The notes under the pieces: model-generated
Databases searched by the model: none
Told to the model about the DNA's origin: nothing
What the model saw: the letters and a program-made list of their open reading frames with translations, nothing else
Assembly: GCF_900120335.1 (NCBI RefSeq)
Contig: NZ_LT635477.1
Location: forward strand, 62,001-126,000
From: Helicobacter pylori
GTDB lineage: Bacteria > Campylobacterota > Campylobacteria > Campylobacterales > Helicobacteraceae
DNA length: 64,000 bases
Direction of reading: 5' to 3'
Shown: positions 27,898 to 38,293 of the stretch, in pieces
Position numbering within the stretch: the first letter of the stretch is position 1
How the letters are laid out: each line of letters opens with the position of its first letter
Translations under genes and position numbers: made by a program

Positions 27898-29250
27898 TTA
27901 ATTTTCCAATTCTTCTGGAGATAAATCTTTATAAAAGCGTTCTAATTCAAAGCTCTCGCCCAAATACGCAGCGATTTCTTGGGAATCCACAAGGGCGTTT
28001 TGCAAGCAACTTGTCGCGCCTGGAGAGGGAGTCATGTTGAAAGTGATGCCTTTATGGGTGCAAATCTTTTTTTCGCCTAATTCCAGCTTTCGCTTGGTTC
28101 TGTCTAAAACTTGCGGGCGCACTTCGCCAAAACCATGAGCGTATTCTAAATCTTCTAGGCTAAGAGAGGGGATGATTTTTTGAGCGTCTTTTAAAAATTT
28201 CCTTTTACCGATAACGGGCAATTCAAAGACCATGTTTTTAAACACATAATTACGGATTTCTTTATCGCTCATCAAATCAAAAGCGATTTTGAACACATCT
28301 TTATTCAAATCCATTTTCAGTAATTCCAAGCTAATACCCTTAAGCCAACATTTGTTGCGCTCTAATTTAGGCATCGTTAAAGCGGTAGGCCCGATGCGCG
28401 TTTTACCCTTAATGACGGCATCAGGGTCGCCATGCACGGCTGCAAAAGGGAGTTTGGGGTTTTGAACGGTATAAACCTTGCCCCTTAATAAATTAGGCAC
28501 AAAATAAAAGCTACCTGCCACAGGCAAGCACCCTAAATCCAAGCCATAACCCATACTCTGAGCCAAGGGCAAAGCGTAAGAGCCGGCATTGACTAGCACG
28601 AATTTAGCATACACTTCTTCAGCGTCTTCAGAAATTAAGGCGTAAGTGTCGTCTCGTTTTTCAATCTTTTTCACTTTAAAATTCAAAAACACCTGGTTGT
28701 TGGGCTTTAATTTTAAAGCTTCTTTTACAAAGTTTTCGCTCAACTTCGCAAAATTCATGGTGCTCCAGTCTTTTTGATAGCCATGACCGATAATGTTTTC
28801 ATGCCTGTCTATCCCATTAGCCCCTAAAATCACATTAGGCTCTAATTCTTTAATCTTTTGCTTGTCAAATTCTTCCAACCCCACAAAGATTTCTTTAAAG
28901 GATTCGTAGCGTTTTTTCATGAACTCGCATTCTTCATCGCCCACGCCTATGGCCATTTTTTGGGTTTCAAAAATCACTTCATTTTGCAAGCCTTTATTGA
29001 GCGCGTATTGTCTGGTTTTATAAGCGCTCAAACGCACTTTTTTAGCTTTTTCTGGAGTGTAATTCGTTTCAATAGAGCCATCATGAATGGTTTGTGAATT
29101 AGCCTTAGCGCTGGAGCTGATTTGAGCTAATTTAGAGCATTTTTCCACGATAGCCACGCGCTTTAAAGAGCTGTATTCGCTCAAAGTATAAAAGGTCGCG
29201 CACCCTGAAACCCCACCTCCAATAATCACGGCATCAAATTCCATACTCAT
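27898..29250 (-). CDS. mqo: Malate:quinone oxidoreductase
   Basis: A 450-residue FAD enzyme that oxidises malate to oxaloacetate and reduces menaquinone at the membrane; H. pylori relies on it in place of NAD malate dehydrogenase. N-terminal FAD-binding '[19 protein letters not shown]', a substrate domain with '[16 protein letters not shown]', and a C-terminal '[20 protein letters not shown]' block. Slightly shorter than the E. coli type. It lies in a run with an NlpC/P60 lipoprotein and rpoD. Confidence 0.9.
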   Translation of the reverse strand: MSMEFDAVIIGGGVSGCATFYTLSEYSSLKRVAIVEKCSKLAQISSSAKANSQTIHDGSIETNYTPEKAKKVRLSAYKTRQYALNKGLQNEVIFETQKMAIGVGDEECEFMKKRYESFKEIFVGLEEFDKQKIKELEPNVILGANGIDRHENIIGHGYQKDWSTMNFAKLSENFVKEALKLKPNNQVFLNFKVKKIEKRDDTYALISEDAEEVYAKFVLVNAGSYALPLAQSMGYGLDLGCLPVAGSFYFVPNLLRGKVYTVQNPKLPFAAVHGDPDAVIKGKTRIGPTALTMPKLERNKCWLKGISLELLKMDLNKDVFKIAFDLMSDKEIRNYVFKNMVFELPVIGKRKFLKDAQKIIPSLSLEDLEYAHGFGEVRPQVLDRTKRKLELGEKKICTHKGITFNMTPSPGATSCLQNALVDSQEIAAYLGESFELERFYKDLSPEELEN

Positions 29251-29303
29251 TGTCTTTCTCCAAATGTTTTAAATTGATAAATCGTAATCATAGTATAAGA
29301 AAA

Positions 29304-30677
29304 TCAATTCGCATTCAAGGGGCTTGAAGTTTTATGGACAAAATCTTTCAAATCGCTCATTCCAAGCACCCTATCAATCAATAATTTCTTTTTAGAAAAC
29401 GCCCCATTATGCTCCTCAGCTAACCATAATGAAGTGATCACCACGCCTCCTATTTTATGGCTCAAGGTTTTAAAATGCTTTTGGGTTTGCACCGACCAAA
29501 TGCTGTGAGCGACTATCGCTTGATGGTTGTATGCGCCCAAATAGAGCATGATATGCCCCTTTAAATAGATGAGCGTGCCAAAAGGCGTGGCGTTTTTAAG
29601 GATATAGTCTTCTTTTTCTTTGGCTTTCATGGAGCTTAAATCCACATAATTGTTCGCATAGCGGCTTTGCGCGTAGGAATTTCTGGGGAGCAAAATACCA
29701 AAATTAGCGAAACTATCCCTAGTGAAAGCCGAGCAATCCCTATTGCCTAATAGCCCACCCCAGCCGTATTTTTGCCCTAGCATGGTGTCTATAAAATACG
29801 CCATGTTCTCGCTAGTAAAAGCCTTAGGGAAAACAAAAAAATCCTTTTCATTCAAGATCACGCTTTGTAAAGTTGCATAGCCCTTAGCGTCTCTCAAAAA
29901 GCCATAGGCTTTCAATTCCTTTTTTGGGGGGTTTTGAGGTGTTTTTTGACTTTGGGGGATGAGAGCGAACAATTCGCCCACCCTAGCATCGGTGTAAAAA
30001 TCCCCATAGTCCGTATAAAGGGGGATCTTGTCTTTTATAGGCATGACATAATTTTTGATCTTGGTTAAAAGCTCTATGTCTTTATCGCGCATGTAAGCTA
30101 AATCGCTGACTTTGATCCAGCCATAAACAAAACTGCTTTGAATGTGGGCGTAAGTTTTATCCGTGTTAAAATGCGTGATCAAAACCGGCGTGCCTTGAAA
30201 AATCAGCGAATTTTGATACCTATCAAAAGGATAGCCTTTTTGAGAGAGGTAATAAGGCTTGTTAGTAGGCACAGCCCTCACATCGCTATCTCGCACCACC
30301 ACAGCCTTAATCTTAGCGCTCGGGTAACGCTCAATATCCATGCTTTTAATCAGTTCATCATTGAAAGCTTTTGCGTTGGGTTTTAGATCTTCGCCATAAC
30401 CGGTGGATTTATTCATTTCCTTAAGGATCCAAAACACTTCTTTTTTATTGCTTTTGACTTTCGCATCTAGCCATGGGGAATACCACGCTTTGAGATAGCT
30501 CTCTTTTAGGTTTTCTCTTAACGCTTGGGGGTCAATACTTTGGTTATTATGACTGCCATTTTGAGAGCTTGCAAGATAGCTTGAAGCCTCTTGGGGTAAG
30601 GATAAATCTTTGAGCGTGAAATCCTTTTTCATGCAACCCACAAACAAAAACAAGAAAACTACAAGAAAGTAACGCAT
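29304..30677 (-). CDS. NlpC/P60-family cell-wall peptidase lipoprotein
   Basis: A 457-residue lipoprotein: signal peptide 'MRYFLVVFLFLFVGC' with lipobox cysteine at residue 15. The middle (about 140-270) has the SH3-like segments seen in SH3b1/SH3b2 wall hydrolases, and the C-terminal catalytic domain has 'YGWGGLLGNRDCSAFTRDSF' (Cys) and 'LKGHIMLYLGAY' (His). Such enzymes cut peptidoglycan stem peptides in the periplasm. It follows rpoD by 19 bases and probably shares its transcript. Confidence 0.85.
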   Translation of the reverse strand: MRYFLVVFLFLFVGCMKKDFTLKDLSLPQEASSYLASSQNGSHNNQSIDPQALRENLKESYLKAWYSPWLDAKVKSNKKEVFWILKEMNKSTGYGEDLKPNAKAFNDELIKSMDIERYPSAKIKAVVVRDSDVRAVPTNKPYYLSQKGYPFDRYQNSLIFQGTPVLITHFNTDKTYAHIQSSFVYGWIKVSDLAYMRDKDIELLTKIKNYVMPIKDKIPLYTDYGDFYTDARVGELFALIPQSQKTPQNPPKKELKAYGFLRDAKGYATLQSVILNEKDFFVFPKAFTSENMAYFIDTMLGQKYGWGGLLGNRDCSAFTRDSFANFGILLPRNSYAQSRYANNYVDLSSMKAKEKEDYILKNATPFGTLIYLKGHIMLYLGAYNHQAIVAHSIWSVQTQKHFKTLSHKIGGVVITSLWLAEEHNGAFSKKKLLIDRVLGMSDLKDFVHKTSSPLNAN

Positions 30678-30696
30678 GTTTTAGAGAACCTTAATG

Positions 30697-32742
30697 TCAA
30701 ATGCGCAAATAGTTTCTTAAAATGCGCCCGTATTGCGGGCTTCTCAATTTTTTAATCGCAGAGCTTTCAATCTGGCGCACCCTTTCTCTAGTAACATTCA
30801 ATTCTTTGCCGATTTCTTCTAAAGTCCGATCGCTTTCATCGTCTAAAAGCCCAAAACGCATGCGGATCACCGCTTTTTCTCGCTCGTTCAACTGATCCAA
30901 AACGCTTTCAATCTGGGCTTTTAAATCTTCTCGCATGATGTGATCAATGGAGCTAACGATATTTTTATCTTCCACGAAATCCCCAAATTTGCCATCATCA
31001 TCATTGCCAACTGGGGTTTCCAAACTGATAGGCTCTTTAGTCACCTTAATCACATTCTTCACTTTATCTAAGGAAAGCCCCACTTCTTCAGCCACCACTT
31101 CTAAATCAGGCTCTTTGCCGGTTTCTTGAATGTGTTTGCGCATGACTTTATTGATGCGATTGATCGTGTCAATCATGTGAATAGGGATGCGGATAGTGCG
31201 GGCTTGATCGGCTATGGCTCTGCTGATAGCCTGCTTGATCCACCAGGTCGCATAGGTAGAAAACTTGAAGCCCTTTTCATGCTCAAACTTATCCACCGCT
31301 TTCATCAAGCCGATATTACCCTCTTGAATCAAATCCAAGAAGGGTAAGCCTCTGCTCGTGAATCGTTTAGCGATGCTCACTACCAACCTTAAATTGGATT
31401 TAGCCATTTTGTTTTTAGCGCGATCGGAAATCAATTTCCCTCTTTTGATTTGCTCTAAAATTTCTTTTAGTTTGTTAGGGGCTAAATCAAAGCCTTCTTC
31501 GCTCGCTTCTTTAGTCAAAAAGAGTTTTTTGAGATCCATATACACGCTAACCATAGTCGCTTCTGGCACTTGAGCGATAATGTCTTCTTTAGTCATGTTA
31601 GTGATATTGGCAAGGATTTTTTTATGGTTAGCGATCAGAGTGTCATTGAATAAGGGCAGTTTGTATTCCAAGCGTTTCAACTCTTTTTCAAACCCATCGC
31701 CGCTCTTTAAAGTGGTCTCCATCGTTTTGACTAATTCATTAATCAGTTTGCTGGTAGGCTCTAAATCATAGAGTCTGTCTTTGAGCGTTTGGCGTTTGTA
31801 AGCTAGGGTCAATGAACGCACCAATTCGTCTTCTTTTTCATCTATGGGGGCTTCAAGAGCTTTAAGCCATTCTTTTTTAGCCTTGTCTAGGGCTTTAAAA
31901 CTCTCTTGGACCTTTTCAACGCGCTTCTTGTCTTTTTCGGAAACGACTTTTTTCCTTTCTTCGTTTTCTTCATCTTCTTCGCTGTCATCATCTTTTTTAG
32001 GATCGCTCACGCTATTTTCATCGTCATCATCAAAGCTCCTGAAAAGCTCTTTAACCCTTCTTTCACGATTGATTAAAGCGTCTTTATACGCATAGATAAG
32101 ATCAATCAAATACGGCACCGAGCAAATCGCGTCTAAAATAATGTCTTCACCCAAGCGGATTTGCTTGCTCAATTCAATTTCTTCATCTTTGCTTAAAAGT
32201 TTTATATCCCCCATCTCGCGCAAATACATGCGCACCGGGCTATCGCTCCTGCTCCACTCTAAAAAATCCTTTTCTTTCAAAAAGTCATAGCCATCTTCTA
32301 ATTCTTCGTCTAAAACTTTTTGCTTTTCTTCAGTGTTTTTAATCTTGTCAATCGCATTGAGTTTTTCAGCGTATTCTGAAGAGCTGACCAATTTCTTTTG
32401 GTATTTTTGGCACAATTCTTTGATTTTTTTGATTTGGGCTAGAGTGGGGACTTTTGCGCTGATTTGAATGATGGACTCATAAGAAACGCAATCGCTTAAG
32501 GAATTAGCGAACAATTCTTCTAATGCTTCATTAAAACTAAGCTTTTTAACAGGAATAGGCTCTTTCGCTGTTTCTTTGACTTTGCTTTCTTTGGTTTTGG
32601 CTTCTTTAATTTTGCTCTCTTTGGCTTTATTGTTTTTGTTTTCCTTATTACTCTCTTTAGCTTTATTTTCCTGTGTGGCTTCTGTTTTGGCTTCCTGTTT
32701 AGCTCTTTTGGGGGCTTTTTCTTCGTTAGCTTTCTTTTTCAT
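30697..32742 (-). CDS. rpoD: Primary sigma factor RpoD (sigma-80)
   Basis: A housekeeping sigma factor of 681 residues. I start at '[13 protein letters not shown]', six bases after GGAG; two upstream in-frame ATGs (32769, 32754) have poorer ribosome sites. The N-terminus is a Lys/Glu-rich low-complexity stretch. Region 1.2 '[18 protein letters not shown]', an acidic non-conserved insert, region 2 '[20 protein letters not shown]', region 3 and region 4.2 '[20 protein letters not shown]' follow in order. A TATAAT box at 32852-32847 (-) is a likely promoter. Confidence 0.97.
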   Translation of the reverse strand: MKKKANEEKAPKRAKQEAKTEATQENKAKESNKENKNNKAKESKIKEAKTKESKVKETAKEPIPVKKLSFNEALEELFANSLSDCVSYESIIQISAKVPTLAQIKKIKELCQKYQKKLVSSSEYAEKLNAIDKIKNTEEKQKVLDEELEDGYDFLKEKDFLEWSRSDSPVRMYLREMGDIKLLSKDEEIELSKQIRLGEDIILDAICSVPYLIDLIYAYKDALINRERRVKELFRSFDDDDENSVSDPKKDDDSEEDEENEERKKVVSEKDKKRVEKVQESFKALDKAKKEWLKALEAPIDEKEDELVRSLTLAYKRQTLKDRLYDLEPTSKLINELVKTMETTLKSGDGFEKELKRLEYKLPLFNDTLIANHKKILANITNMTKEDIIAQVPEATMVSVYMDLKKLFLTKEASEEGFDLAPNKLKEILEQIKRGKLISDRAKNKMAKSNLRLVVSIAKRFTSRGLPFLDLIQEGNIGLMKAVDKFEHEKGFKFSTYATWWIKQAISRAIADQARTIRIPIHMIDTINRINKVMRKHIQETGKEPDLEVVAEEVGLSLDKVKNVIKVTKEPISLETPVGNDDDGKFGDFVEDKNIVSSIDHIMREDLKAQIESVLDQLNEREKAVIRMRFGLLDDESDRTLEEIGKELNVTRERVRQIESSAIKKLRSPQYGRILRNYLRI

Positions 32743-32962
32743 TGGACACTCCATAAAATAAGAACCCATGCTTTTTGCAAGCTAGGTTCATAAGATAAGA
32801 TACACCTATTCCTTTTTTATTTTACTAAAAGATAGCTTAAATTCTAATTATATTATTGGAATTTTTCCCCGCTTTATTAAATATTCATCACAAAATGTAA
32901 AAAATACTAAAAAGCTTTTTTACATTCCACCCCTCCATCCCGCCACTCTATAAAAACAAACC

Positions 32963-33658
32963 CTAAAGCTCATCCACCATGCTTTTTAAAAATTTCGCTG
33001 AAGTGTGAGCGCTTTTTTCTAAAAATTCATCAAAACTCATACCGGCTTCTTCATCGGCGTTATCGCTAATGCTCCTTAACACGCAGCATGGCACGCCAAA
33101 TTTTTGGCACACAAACGCCACGCTCGCCCCCTCCATTTCCACCGCGCTCGCCTTAAACTCGCTAACTAAAAATTCTTTCCTTTCTTTGCTATGCACAAAC
33201 TGATCGCCTGATGCGATGACGCCTTCTTTGAGCGCGATATGTTGCTCATTGGCGATCTTTTTAGCTAAAGCGTTTAAACTTCCGCTCGTTTCAATAAAAA
33301 TCGCGCTTTCGGGGATAAACCCTAAAGGGTGATCAAACGCGCTCAAATCCACGTCATGCTGGACTAATTGGTTAGCCACTAACAAATCATTGATTTTTAA
33401 ATCTTTAACTAAGCTTCCAGCCACCCCGCTAAAAAGCACCTTTTGAACGCCAAACGCTAAAATCATGCTCGTTGTGGTTAAAGTGGAATGCACCTTGCCA
33501 ATCTTGCTATAAGCGACAACGATTTCTTTATTATGATAAACGCCTTTATGGAAAACATTCCCCCCTAAAGGGATCTCTTCAAAACCCACGCCAAACAATT
33601 CTAAAATAGGGGTTATTTCTTCTCTCATCGCCCCCAAAATGCCAATTTTTTGCACCAT
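32963..33658 (-). CDS. mtnN: MTA/SAH nucleosidase (also aminodeoxyfutalosine hydrolase)
   Basis: A 231-residue enzyme that cleaves adenine from S-adenosylhomocysteine, methylthioadenosine and, in H. pylori, from 6-amino-6-deoxyfutalosine in the menaquinone route. Catalytic Glu in 'GAMREEITPIL', nucleoside-binding 'FSGVAGSL', 'VEMEGASVAFVCQ' and catalytic Asp in 'SISDNADEEAG'. It follows fabD by 10 bases. It feeds S-ribosylhomocysteine to LuxS at 50884. Confidence 0.95.
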   Translation of the reverse strand: MVQKIGILGAMREEITPILELFGVGFEEIPLGGNVFHKGVYHNKEIVVAYSKIGKVHSTLTTTSMILAFGVQKVLFSGVAGSLVKDLKINDLLVANQLVQHDVDLSAFDHPLGFIPESAIFIETSGSLNALAKKIANEQHIALKEGVIASGDQFVHSKERKEFLVSEFKASAVEMEGASVAFVCQKFGVPCCVLRSISDNADEEAGMSFDEFLEKSAHTSAKFLKSMVDEL

Positions 33659-33668
33659 TTTCTCCCAA

Positions 33669-34598
33669 TCACACGTATTCTTCTAAAAATTCAATGGCTT
33701 CATCAAGCCCTTTATTGTCCCCCACGCTTATGGTGGGCTTGTTGCTCAAGCGCTTGTTAAGCCCCTTTAACACGCTCCCACAGCCTAATTCAAAAAAAAC
33801 ATCCACTCGGTCGTTATTAGATTTCACGCAGTCTTGATAACGCACCGGCTGAGTGAGTTGCAAGCTCAATAATTCAACGGCTTTGGCTTTATTGTGATAC
33901 GCTTCGTTAGTCGCATTGGAGATGATTTCAAAATGGAATTTATCTTTCAGGCTTTTTTCTAGCAATTCCTGGAATTTAAAAATCATAGGCTCTAAAAAAG
34001 GGCAATGGCTCGCCACGCTCATTTCTAAAAAAACCACTCTTTTAGCTCCCATTTCCTTTAAAGTCGGCTCTAGGGCTTTCAAATCGTCTTTAACCCCGGC
34101 TAAAACTACTTGCATGCCGCCATTGAAATTCGCGCACCACACATTTTTGGTTCTTTGACACAAACTCAAAAGGCTTTCTTCAGAAACGCCCAAAACGACC
34201 ATCATGGACGCGTCTTTATTCGCACACGCTTCTTGCATCATTTTGCCTCTTTGGTGCGTGAGTTTAAGGGCTTTTTCAAAATCTAACGCCCCACTCAAAG
34301 ACACCGCGCTCACTTCACCGAGCGAATGCCCTAAAGCGAAAACGGGTTTTAACCCCCCATTTGCTTGCTTGTTGAGTAACTGATAAGCGATATAGCTCAC
34401 TAAATAAATGGCAGGCTGGGTGTAAGCGCTCTCTTTTAAAAGCTCGTTTTCTTCAAAAAGCGTTTTTTTCATATCCACTTTAAGCGCGTTAGAAGCCCTT
34501 TCAAACAATTCTTTAGCTAGGGTGTGGCTCTCATAGAACGATTTCCCCATTCCTATACACTGCGAGCCTTGCCCTGGAAATAATAGCGCGTATTGCAT
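33669..34598 (-). CDS. fabD: Malonyl-CoA:ACP transacylase
   Basis: A 309-residue enzyme of fatty acid synthesis loading malonyl onto acyl carrier protein. 'LFPGQGSQCIGMGK' at the N-terminus, nucleophile 'GHSLGEVSAVSLSGAL' and the His in 'SVASHCPFLEPM' are present. Full length; first gene of a two-gene run with mtnN. Confidence 0.97.
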   Translation of the reverse strand: MQYALLFPGQGSQCIGMGKSFYESHTLAKELFERASNALKVDMKKTLFEENELLKESAYTQPAIYLVSYIAYQLLNKQANGGLKPVFALGHSLGEVSAVSLSGALDFEKALKLTHQRGKMMQEACANKDASMMVVLGVSEESLLSLCQRTKNVWCANFNGGMQVVLAGVKDDLKALEPTLKEMGAKRVVFLEMSVASHCPFLEPMIFKFQELLEKSLKDKFHFEIISNATNEAYHNKAKAVELLSLQLTQPVRYQDCVKSNNDRVDVFFELGCGSVLKGLNKRLSNKPTISVGDNKGLDEAIEFLEEYV

Positions 34599-34706
34599 GG
34601 TTATCCTTTAAATTTTATTAATCCATAATTTAAGATTGTAATATAAAAGCCCTTAGTTTTGTTTAGAAACCATTAAAGTTTAAGGTTTATTTTAACTTAT
34701 TTTTAC

Positions 34707-34712
34707 TATAAT
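34707..34712 (+). promoter_or_regulatory. tRNA-Ser promoter -10 box
   Basis: TATAAT 17 bases before the tRNA 5' end, in an AT-rich stretch. Confidence 0.7.
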
Positions 34713-34728
34713 TCTACTTTGTGAATGA

Positions 34729-34820
34729 GGACAGGTGGGTGAGTTGGCTGAAACCACATCCCTGCTAAGGATGCGTAGCCGTCAAGGTTACCGAGGGTTC
34801 GAATCCCTCCCTGTCCGCCA
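34729..34820 (+). tRNA. tRNA-Ser (anticodon GCT)
   Basis: A 92-base class II tRNA with long variable arm. Acceptor GGACAGG/CCTGTCC, anticodon stem CATCC/GGATG with loop CTGCTAA (anticodon GCT), T arm GAGGGTTCGAATCCCTC and encoded CCA at 34818-34820. It borders the exchangeable restriction-modification locus. Confidence 0.95.
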
Positions 34821-34930
34821 GCCTTTTTGCCTTTAAAAACTTTTTGTTTAGAATGTATTAACGAGAGACATATAGTTTCTAAGCATTCCTTTTACGACAC
34901 TCCTTTTACAGATTTTACAAACACAAAATT

Positions 34931-34958
34931 AGGTTGGGTGAAGAGAGACACCCAGCCT
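34931..34958 (+). promoter_or_regulatory. Strong hairpin in the leader of the restriction gene
   Basis: AGGTTGGGTG and CACCCAGCCT pair over ten positions (one G-T) with an 8-base loop; a second small hairpin AACCC/GGGTT follows at 34960-34974. Neither is followed by a T run. It lies 60-90 bases upstream of the restriction gene start and may be a leader structure or a boundary of the exchangeable locus. Confidence 0.5.
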
Positions 34959-35018
34959 AAACCCTATAAGGGTTGTAAAGCACAAGACAATATAGAAAAA
35001 CATTAAAACGGAGTAAAA

Positions 35019-35849
35019 ATGAAAAACCATCTGCCTTTTGATACTTTTTTAAAAAGCCTTAAGACAAGCAACAGGACTTTAGATTTTTTCACCGATTGGC
35101 AAAAGTGTCTCAAAAATAAAAATGAAATAAGTATCGCTTTAAACCACTTGAATTTTTTACTTGGAAAAGATACAAAAGAACTTAAAAATTGCATTAAAAC
35201 ACTTTTTAAAGAATACCACAAAGCTTTTAATGTTTTAAATATTCTCATTGCTGTGAGAGATAAAGGTGATATAGTGCGTGATGCTAATGGCAATTTTTAC
35301 CCCCTATATTCTTATTTTGAAGATGATGAAAAAGTCTATGAGTTTATTCGTCAAACGGGGTTGGAGCGAATTTTTTGTAACAGAAATATTAAAGATTTAA
35401 ATGATTTTGTTTTTGGTATAGAAGTGGGGCTTGATAGCAATGCGAGAAAAAATCGCAGCGGAAAAGTTATGGAAAACCATCTTAGCGGTCTTTTTATTCA
35501 AGCTCAATTAAATTTTAAAGAACAAGTAGATATTAGAGAATTTGAGGATTTATGCCAAGCTTTTGGAAATGATATTAAAAAATTTGATTTTATTATTTTT
35601 GGTAAAAATAAAACTTATTTTATAGAAGCTAATTTTTATACCATTAGTGGGAGTAAGCTTAATGAAGTCGCAAGATCCTATCAAGACTTAGCTTTAAAAT
35701 TTGAAGCATTCCCTAATTACGAATTTATTTGGATAACTGATGGCACAGGTTGGCTAGACGCTAAAAGCAAACTTCAAGAAGCTTACAAATCTGTGGAGAT
35801 CTACAATTTGAGCAATGTGGGTGATTTTATATCAAAGGTGCAAAAATGA
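35019..35849 (+). CDS. hpyIIIR: DpnII-family type II restriction endonuclease (GATC), HpyIII R gene
   Basis: A 276-residue endonuclease expected to cut unmethylated GATC. The sequence around residue 175-215 ('NDIKKFDFIIFGKNKTYFIE' then 'ANFYTISGSKLNEVARSY') is the PD-(D/E)xK-like core of the DpnII/MboI family ('..FDF..K..YFIEANFY'). In H. pylori this place holds either hpyIIIR or the unrelated hrgA; here it is the restriction gene. Its stop overlaps the methylase start by 4 bases (ATGA). Ribosome site GGAG. Name by synteny. Confidence 0.88.
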   Translation: MKNHLPFDTFLKSLKTSNRTLDFFTDWQKCLKNKNEISIALNHLNFLLGKDTKELKNCIKTLFKEYHKAFNVLNILIAVRDKGDIVRDANGNFYPLYSYFEDDEKVYEFIRQTGLERIFCNRNIKDLNDFVFGIEVGLDSNARKNRSGKVMENHLSGLFIQAQLNFKEQVDIREFEDLCQAFGNDIKKFDFIIFGKNKTYFIEANFYTISGSKLNEVARSYQDLALKFEAFPNYEFIWITDGTGWLDAKSKLQEAYKSVEIYNLSNVGDFISKVQK

Positions 35850-36700
35850 TAATCGCGCATTCTAATGAAATCGCACACCCCATTTTTAAAAGCACAGACC
35901 AACTTTTCACCCTTTATCAAGGGGATTGCAATGAGGTTTTGCCCCAATTTGAAAATGCTTTTGATTTGATTTTTGCCGATCCGCCTTATTTCCTTTCTAA
36001 TGACGGCTTAAGCATACAGAGCGGTAAGATTGTGAGCGTCAATAAAGGCGATTGGGATAAAGAAAATGGGATCAACGATATTGATAAATTTAATTACCAG
36101 TGGATCAACAACGCCAAAAAGGCTTTAAAAAACACAGGGAGTCTTTTAATCAGCGGGACTTACCACAACCTTTTTTCTTTGGGGCGTATTTTACAAAAAC
36201 TGGATTTTAAGATTTTAAACCTCATCACTTGGCAAAAAACCAACCCTCCCCCCAATTTCAGCTGCCGTTATTTGACGCATTCGGCTGAGCAAATCATTTG
36301 GGCGAGGAAAAGCCGCAAGCACAAGCATGTTTTTAACTATGAGATCTTAAAAAAGATCAATAACGATAAACAAATGCGCGATGTGTGGAGCTTCCCAGCG
36401 ATCGCTCCTTGGGAAAAAGCAAACGGCAAGCACCCCACTCAAAAACCCCTTGCGCTGTTAGTGCGATTGCTTTTAATGGCGAGCGATGACAATTCCCTCA
36501 TTGGCGATCCTTTTAGCGGGAGCTCCACCACAGGCATTGCGGCTAATCTTTTGAAGAGGGAATTTATCGGTATAGAAAAAGAAAGCGAGTTTGTCAAAAT
36601 ATCCATGAATAGAAAATTAGAATTAGACATTCGCTACAAAGAGATACGATCTAAAATCAAAGATTTAAATCTTATAAGCCCTTTTTTTAAGCCGCTTTAA
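35846..36700 (+). CDS. hpyIIIM: Adenine-specific DNA methyltransferase (GATC), HpyIII M gene
   Basis: A 284-residue beta-class methyltransferase: catalytic motif IV 'LIFADPPYFLSNDG' near residue 45 comes before the AdoMet motif I 'GDPFSGSSTTGIAANLL' near residue 220. The target domain lies between them. It protects GATC sites from the overlapping upstream nuclease by N6-adenine methylation. It is convergent with futC; only 4 bases overlap at the ends (36697-36700). Confidence 0.92.
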   Translation: MIIAHSNEIAHPIFKSTDQLFTLYQGDCNEVLPQFENAFDLIFADPPYFLSNDGLSIQSGKIVSVNKGDWDKENGINDIDKFNYQWINNAKKALKNTGSLLISGTYHNLFSLGRILQKLDFKILNLITWQKTNPPPNFSCRYLTHSAEQIIWARKSRKHKHVFNYEILKKINNDKQMRDVWSFPAIAPWEKANGKHPTQKPLALLVRLLLMASDDNSLIGDPFSGSSTTGIAANLLKREFIGIEKESEFVKISMNRKLELDIRYKEIRSKIKDLNLISPFFKPL

Positions 36701-37595
36701 GCGTTATACTTTTGGGATTTCACCTCAAAATGGGATTCTATTTTCACCCATTCCTTACAAAGGATGTTTTCATGCCCAAAAAGCCAGTGTTTGGGGCCAA
36801 TGATGATTTTTTCTGGATTGTTTATCAAATAAGCCGCCCACCAGCTATAAGTGCTATTAGCGATAATGCCATGCTTGCAAGATTGCATGAGTAGCATGTC
36901 CCAATACGCCTCTTCGTCTTTATCCCTAGTGGTCATGTCCATAAAAGGGTAGCCAAGATCAAGATTTTGCGTGAATTTTAAGTCTTCGCAAAACACAAAA
37001 AGTTCCATGTTTGGCACGCGCTTTGCCATATACTCAACAGCCTTTTTTTGATAGTCAATACCAAGCTGACAGCCAATCCCCACATAATCCCCTCTTCTTA
37101 CATGCACAAACACGCTGTTTTTAGCGGCTAAAATCAAAGCAAGTTTGCGGTGGTATTCTTCCTCTTTTTTTTTATTATTTCCATTTTCGGGGGGGGGGGT
37201 AGGGTGAAGGTTTGCTTGATTAAAGGGGATATAGCATCAAAATATCGTGGATCTTGAAAATAGCCATAAAAATAAGTCAAGCGGCTTGGCTTTAGTAATT
37301 TAGGCTCGTATTCAAACACGATTTCTTGGCTCACCCTATCAAACCCCATGCGTTTGAGCGCGTCTCTTACTAGCTTGGGGAGGTGTTGCATTTTAGCTAT
37401 AGCGATTTCTTTTTCGCTCGCATAGGGTAAATCAATAGGGAAAAGTTCTAATTGCATTTTCCTATTGCTCCAATCAAAAGAAGTAATATCCAATAGCACG
37501 GGCGTATTAAGGTGTTTTTGCAAACTTTTAGCGAAAGCGTATTGGAACATTTGATTCCCAAGCCCTCCGCAAATTTGCACCACCTTAAAAGCCAT
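36697..37595 (-). CDS. futC: Alpha-1,2-fucosyltransferase FutC, phase-variable, OFF
   Basis: Two frames, 37134-37595 (N-terminal 'GGLGNQMFQYAFAKSLQKHL') and 36697-37137 ('SVFVHVRRGDYVGIG', 'STYSWWAAYLI'), are one GT11 fucosyltransferase that makes Lewis y and H antigens on LPS. They are out of frame at a tract of 11 C (- strand; + strand G at 37189-37199) followed by A-rich sequence. Twenty-four bases separate the tract from the 'GAG GAA GAA' of the downstream frame, so tract lengths of 9 or 12 restore the full frame; 11 is OFF and stops after 'KNTTANLL'. A nearby A9 run may allow some frameshifting. Confidence 0.93.
37189..37199 (-). repeat. futC poly-C phase-variation tract (C11)
   Basis: Eleven consecutive C on the - strand within the futC reading frame. 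Slipped-strand changes of one base switch the gene. Confidence 0.95.
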
Positions 37596-37690
37596 TCAAT
37601 CCCTTTGTTTTCTCAAATAAAACGCCTATTTTAACCAACTTTAAAGCCCTTTTTCAATAAAAGCCTAAAAAGCGGAATAACGCTTTCAAA

Positions 37691-38221
37691 TCATTTGAAT
37701 TTTTTATTTGAAAAAGACGCGTATGAGGGTTCTAGCAAGCGTTCTTGGTATTCTAAAAGAATCCTGTCTTCGCTATTGAGCGAGTAGGCTTCATCGTATT
37801 TGCGCTTGATGATGCCCTTTAAAATGGTGTGTTGGACCTGGTATTTATCTTCTTTAAGCATTTCATCGACTAAAGCGTAAAGCTGAATGTCTTGAATGAG
37901 TAAATCTGAGATTTTAACGCTCTCTTTATCAAACAATTCTTCATTAGCGCAATATTCATTCACTAAAATAAGCACTCGGTCATACACATCCGATGCGATT
38001 TTAGCGTTTAGGGTTCTATAAATGTAGTCTTTGATTTTTTTGAGCTGCTCTTCTAAATCTTCACTGGCCTTGCTCGCTAAGGCTAGAATGCTTAAGATTT
38101 GAACTAGAGTCATCATTTTATGGCTTAAAGAGCGGGTGCGCCATTTAATGAGAAGGCGCATGAAATAAGACATTTTGACAGAAAGACTACAGGGGAGGGT
38201 GTTTTTCTTGGGTTTTGGCAT
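37691..38221 (-). CDS. Conserved hypothetical helical protein
   Basis: A 176-residue soluble, mostly helical protein with a basic N-terminus ('MPKPKKNTLPCSLSVKMSYF') and no signal peptide or membrane helix I can defend. No recognised domain. It corresponds by position to HP0095. The start ATG overlaps a GCATGC and has only a weak ribosome site (AAAGAAA); the ATG at residue 17 or 21 could be used instead. It is divergent from the dehydrogenase gene at 38294. Confidence 0.65.
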   Translation of the reverse strand: MPKPKKNTLPCSLSVKMSYFMRLLIKWRTRSLSHKMMTLVQILSILALASKASEDLEEQLKKIKDYIYRTLNAKIASDVYDRVLILVNEYCANEELFDKESVKISDLLIQDIQLYALVDEMLKEDKYQVQHTILKGIIKRKYDEAYSLNSEDRILLEYQERLLEPSYASFSNKKFK

Positions 38222-38293
38222 GCTTAGTTTCTTTTAAAAAAGGATTTTGTGGTTTAATTATATAACTTTAAAATTAAATCTAGGAGTATAGAG

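Noticed and set aside
35003-35293. - strand frame over the restriction gene
   Set aside because: Shadow of hpyIIIR; Phe/Leu/Ser-rich and without conserved features.
36712-36894. Small + strand gene downstream of the methyltransferase
   Set aside because: It is antisense to the 3' part of futC, with no ribosome site.
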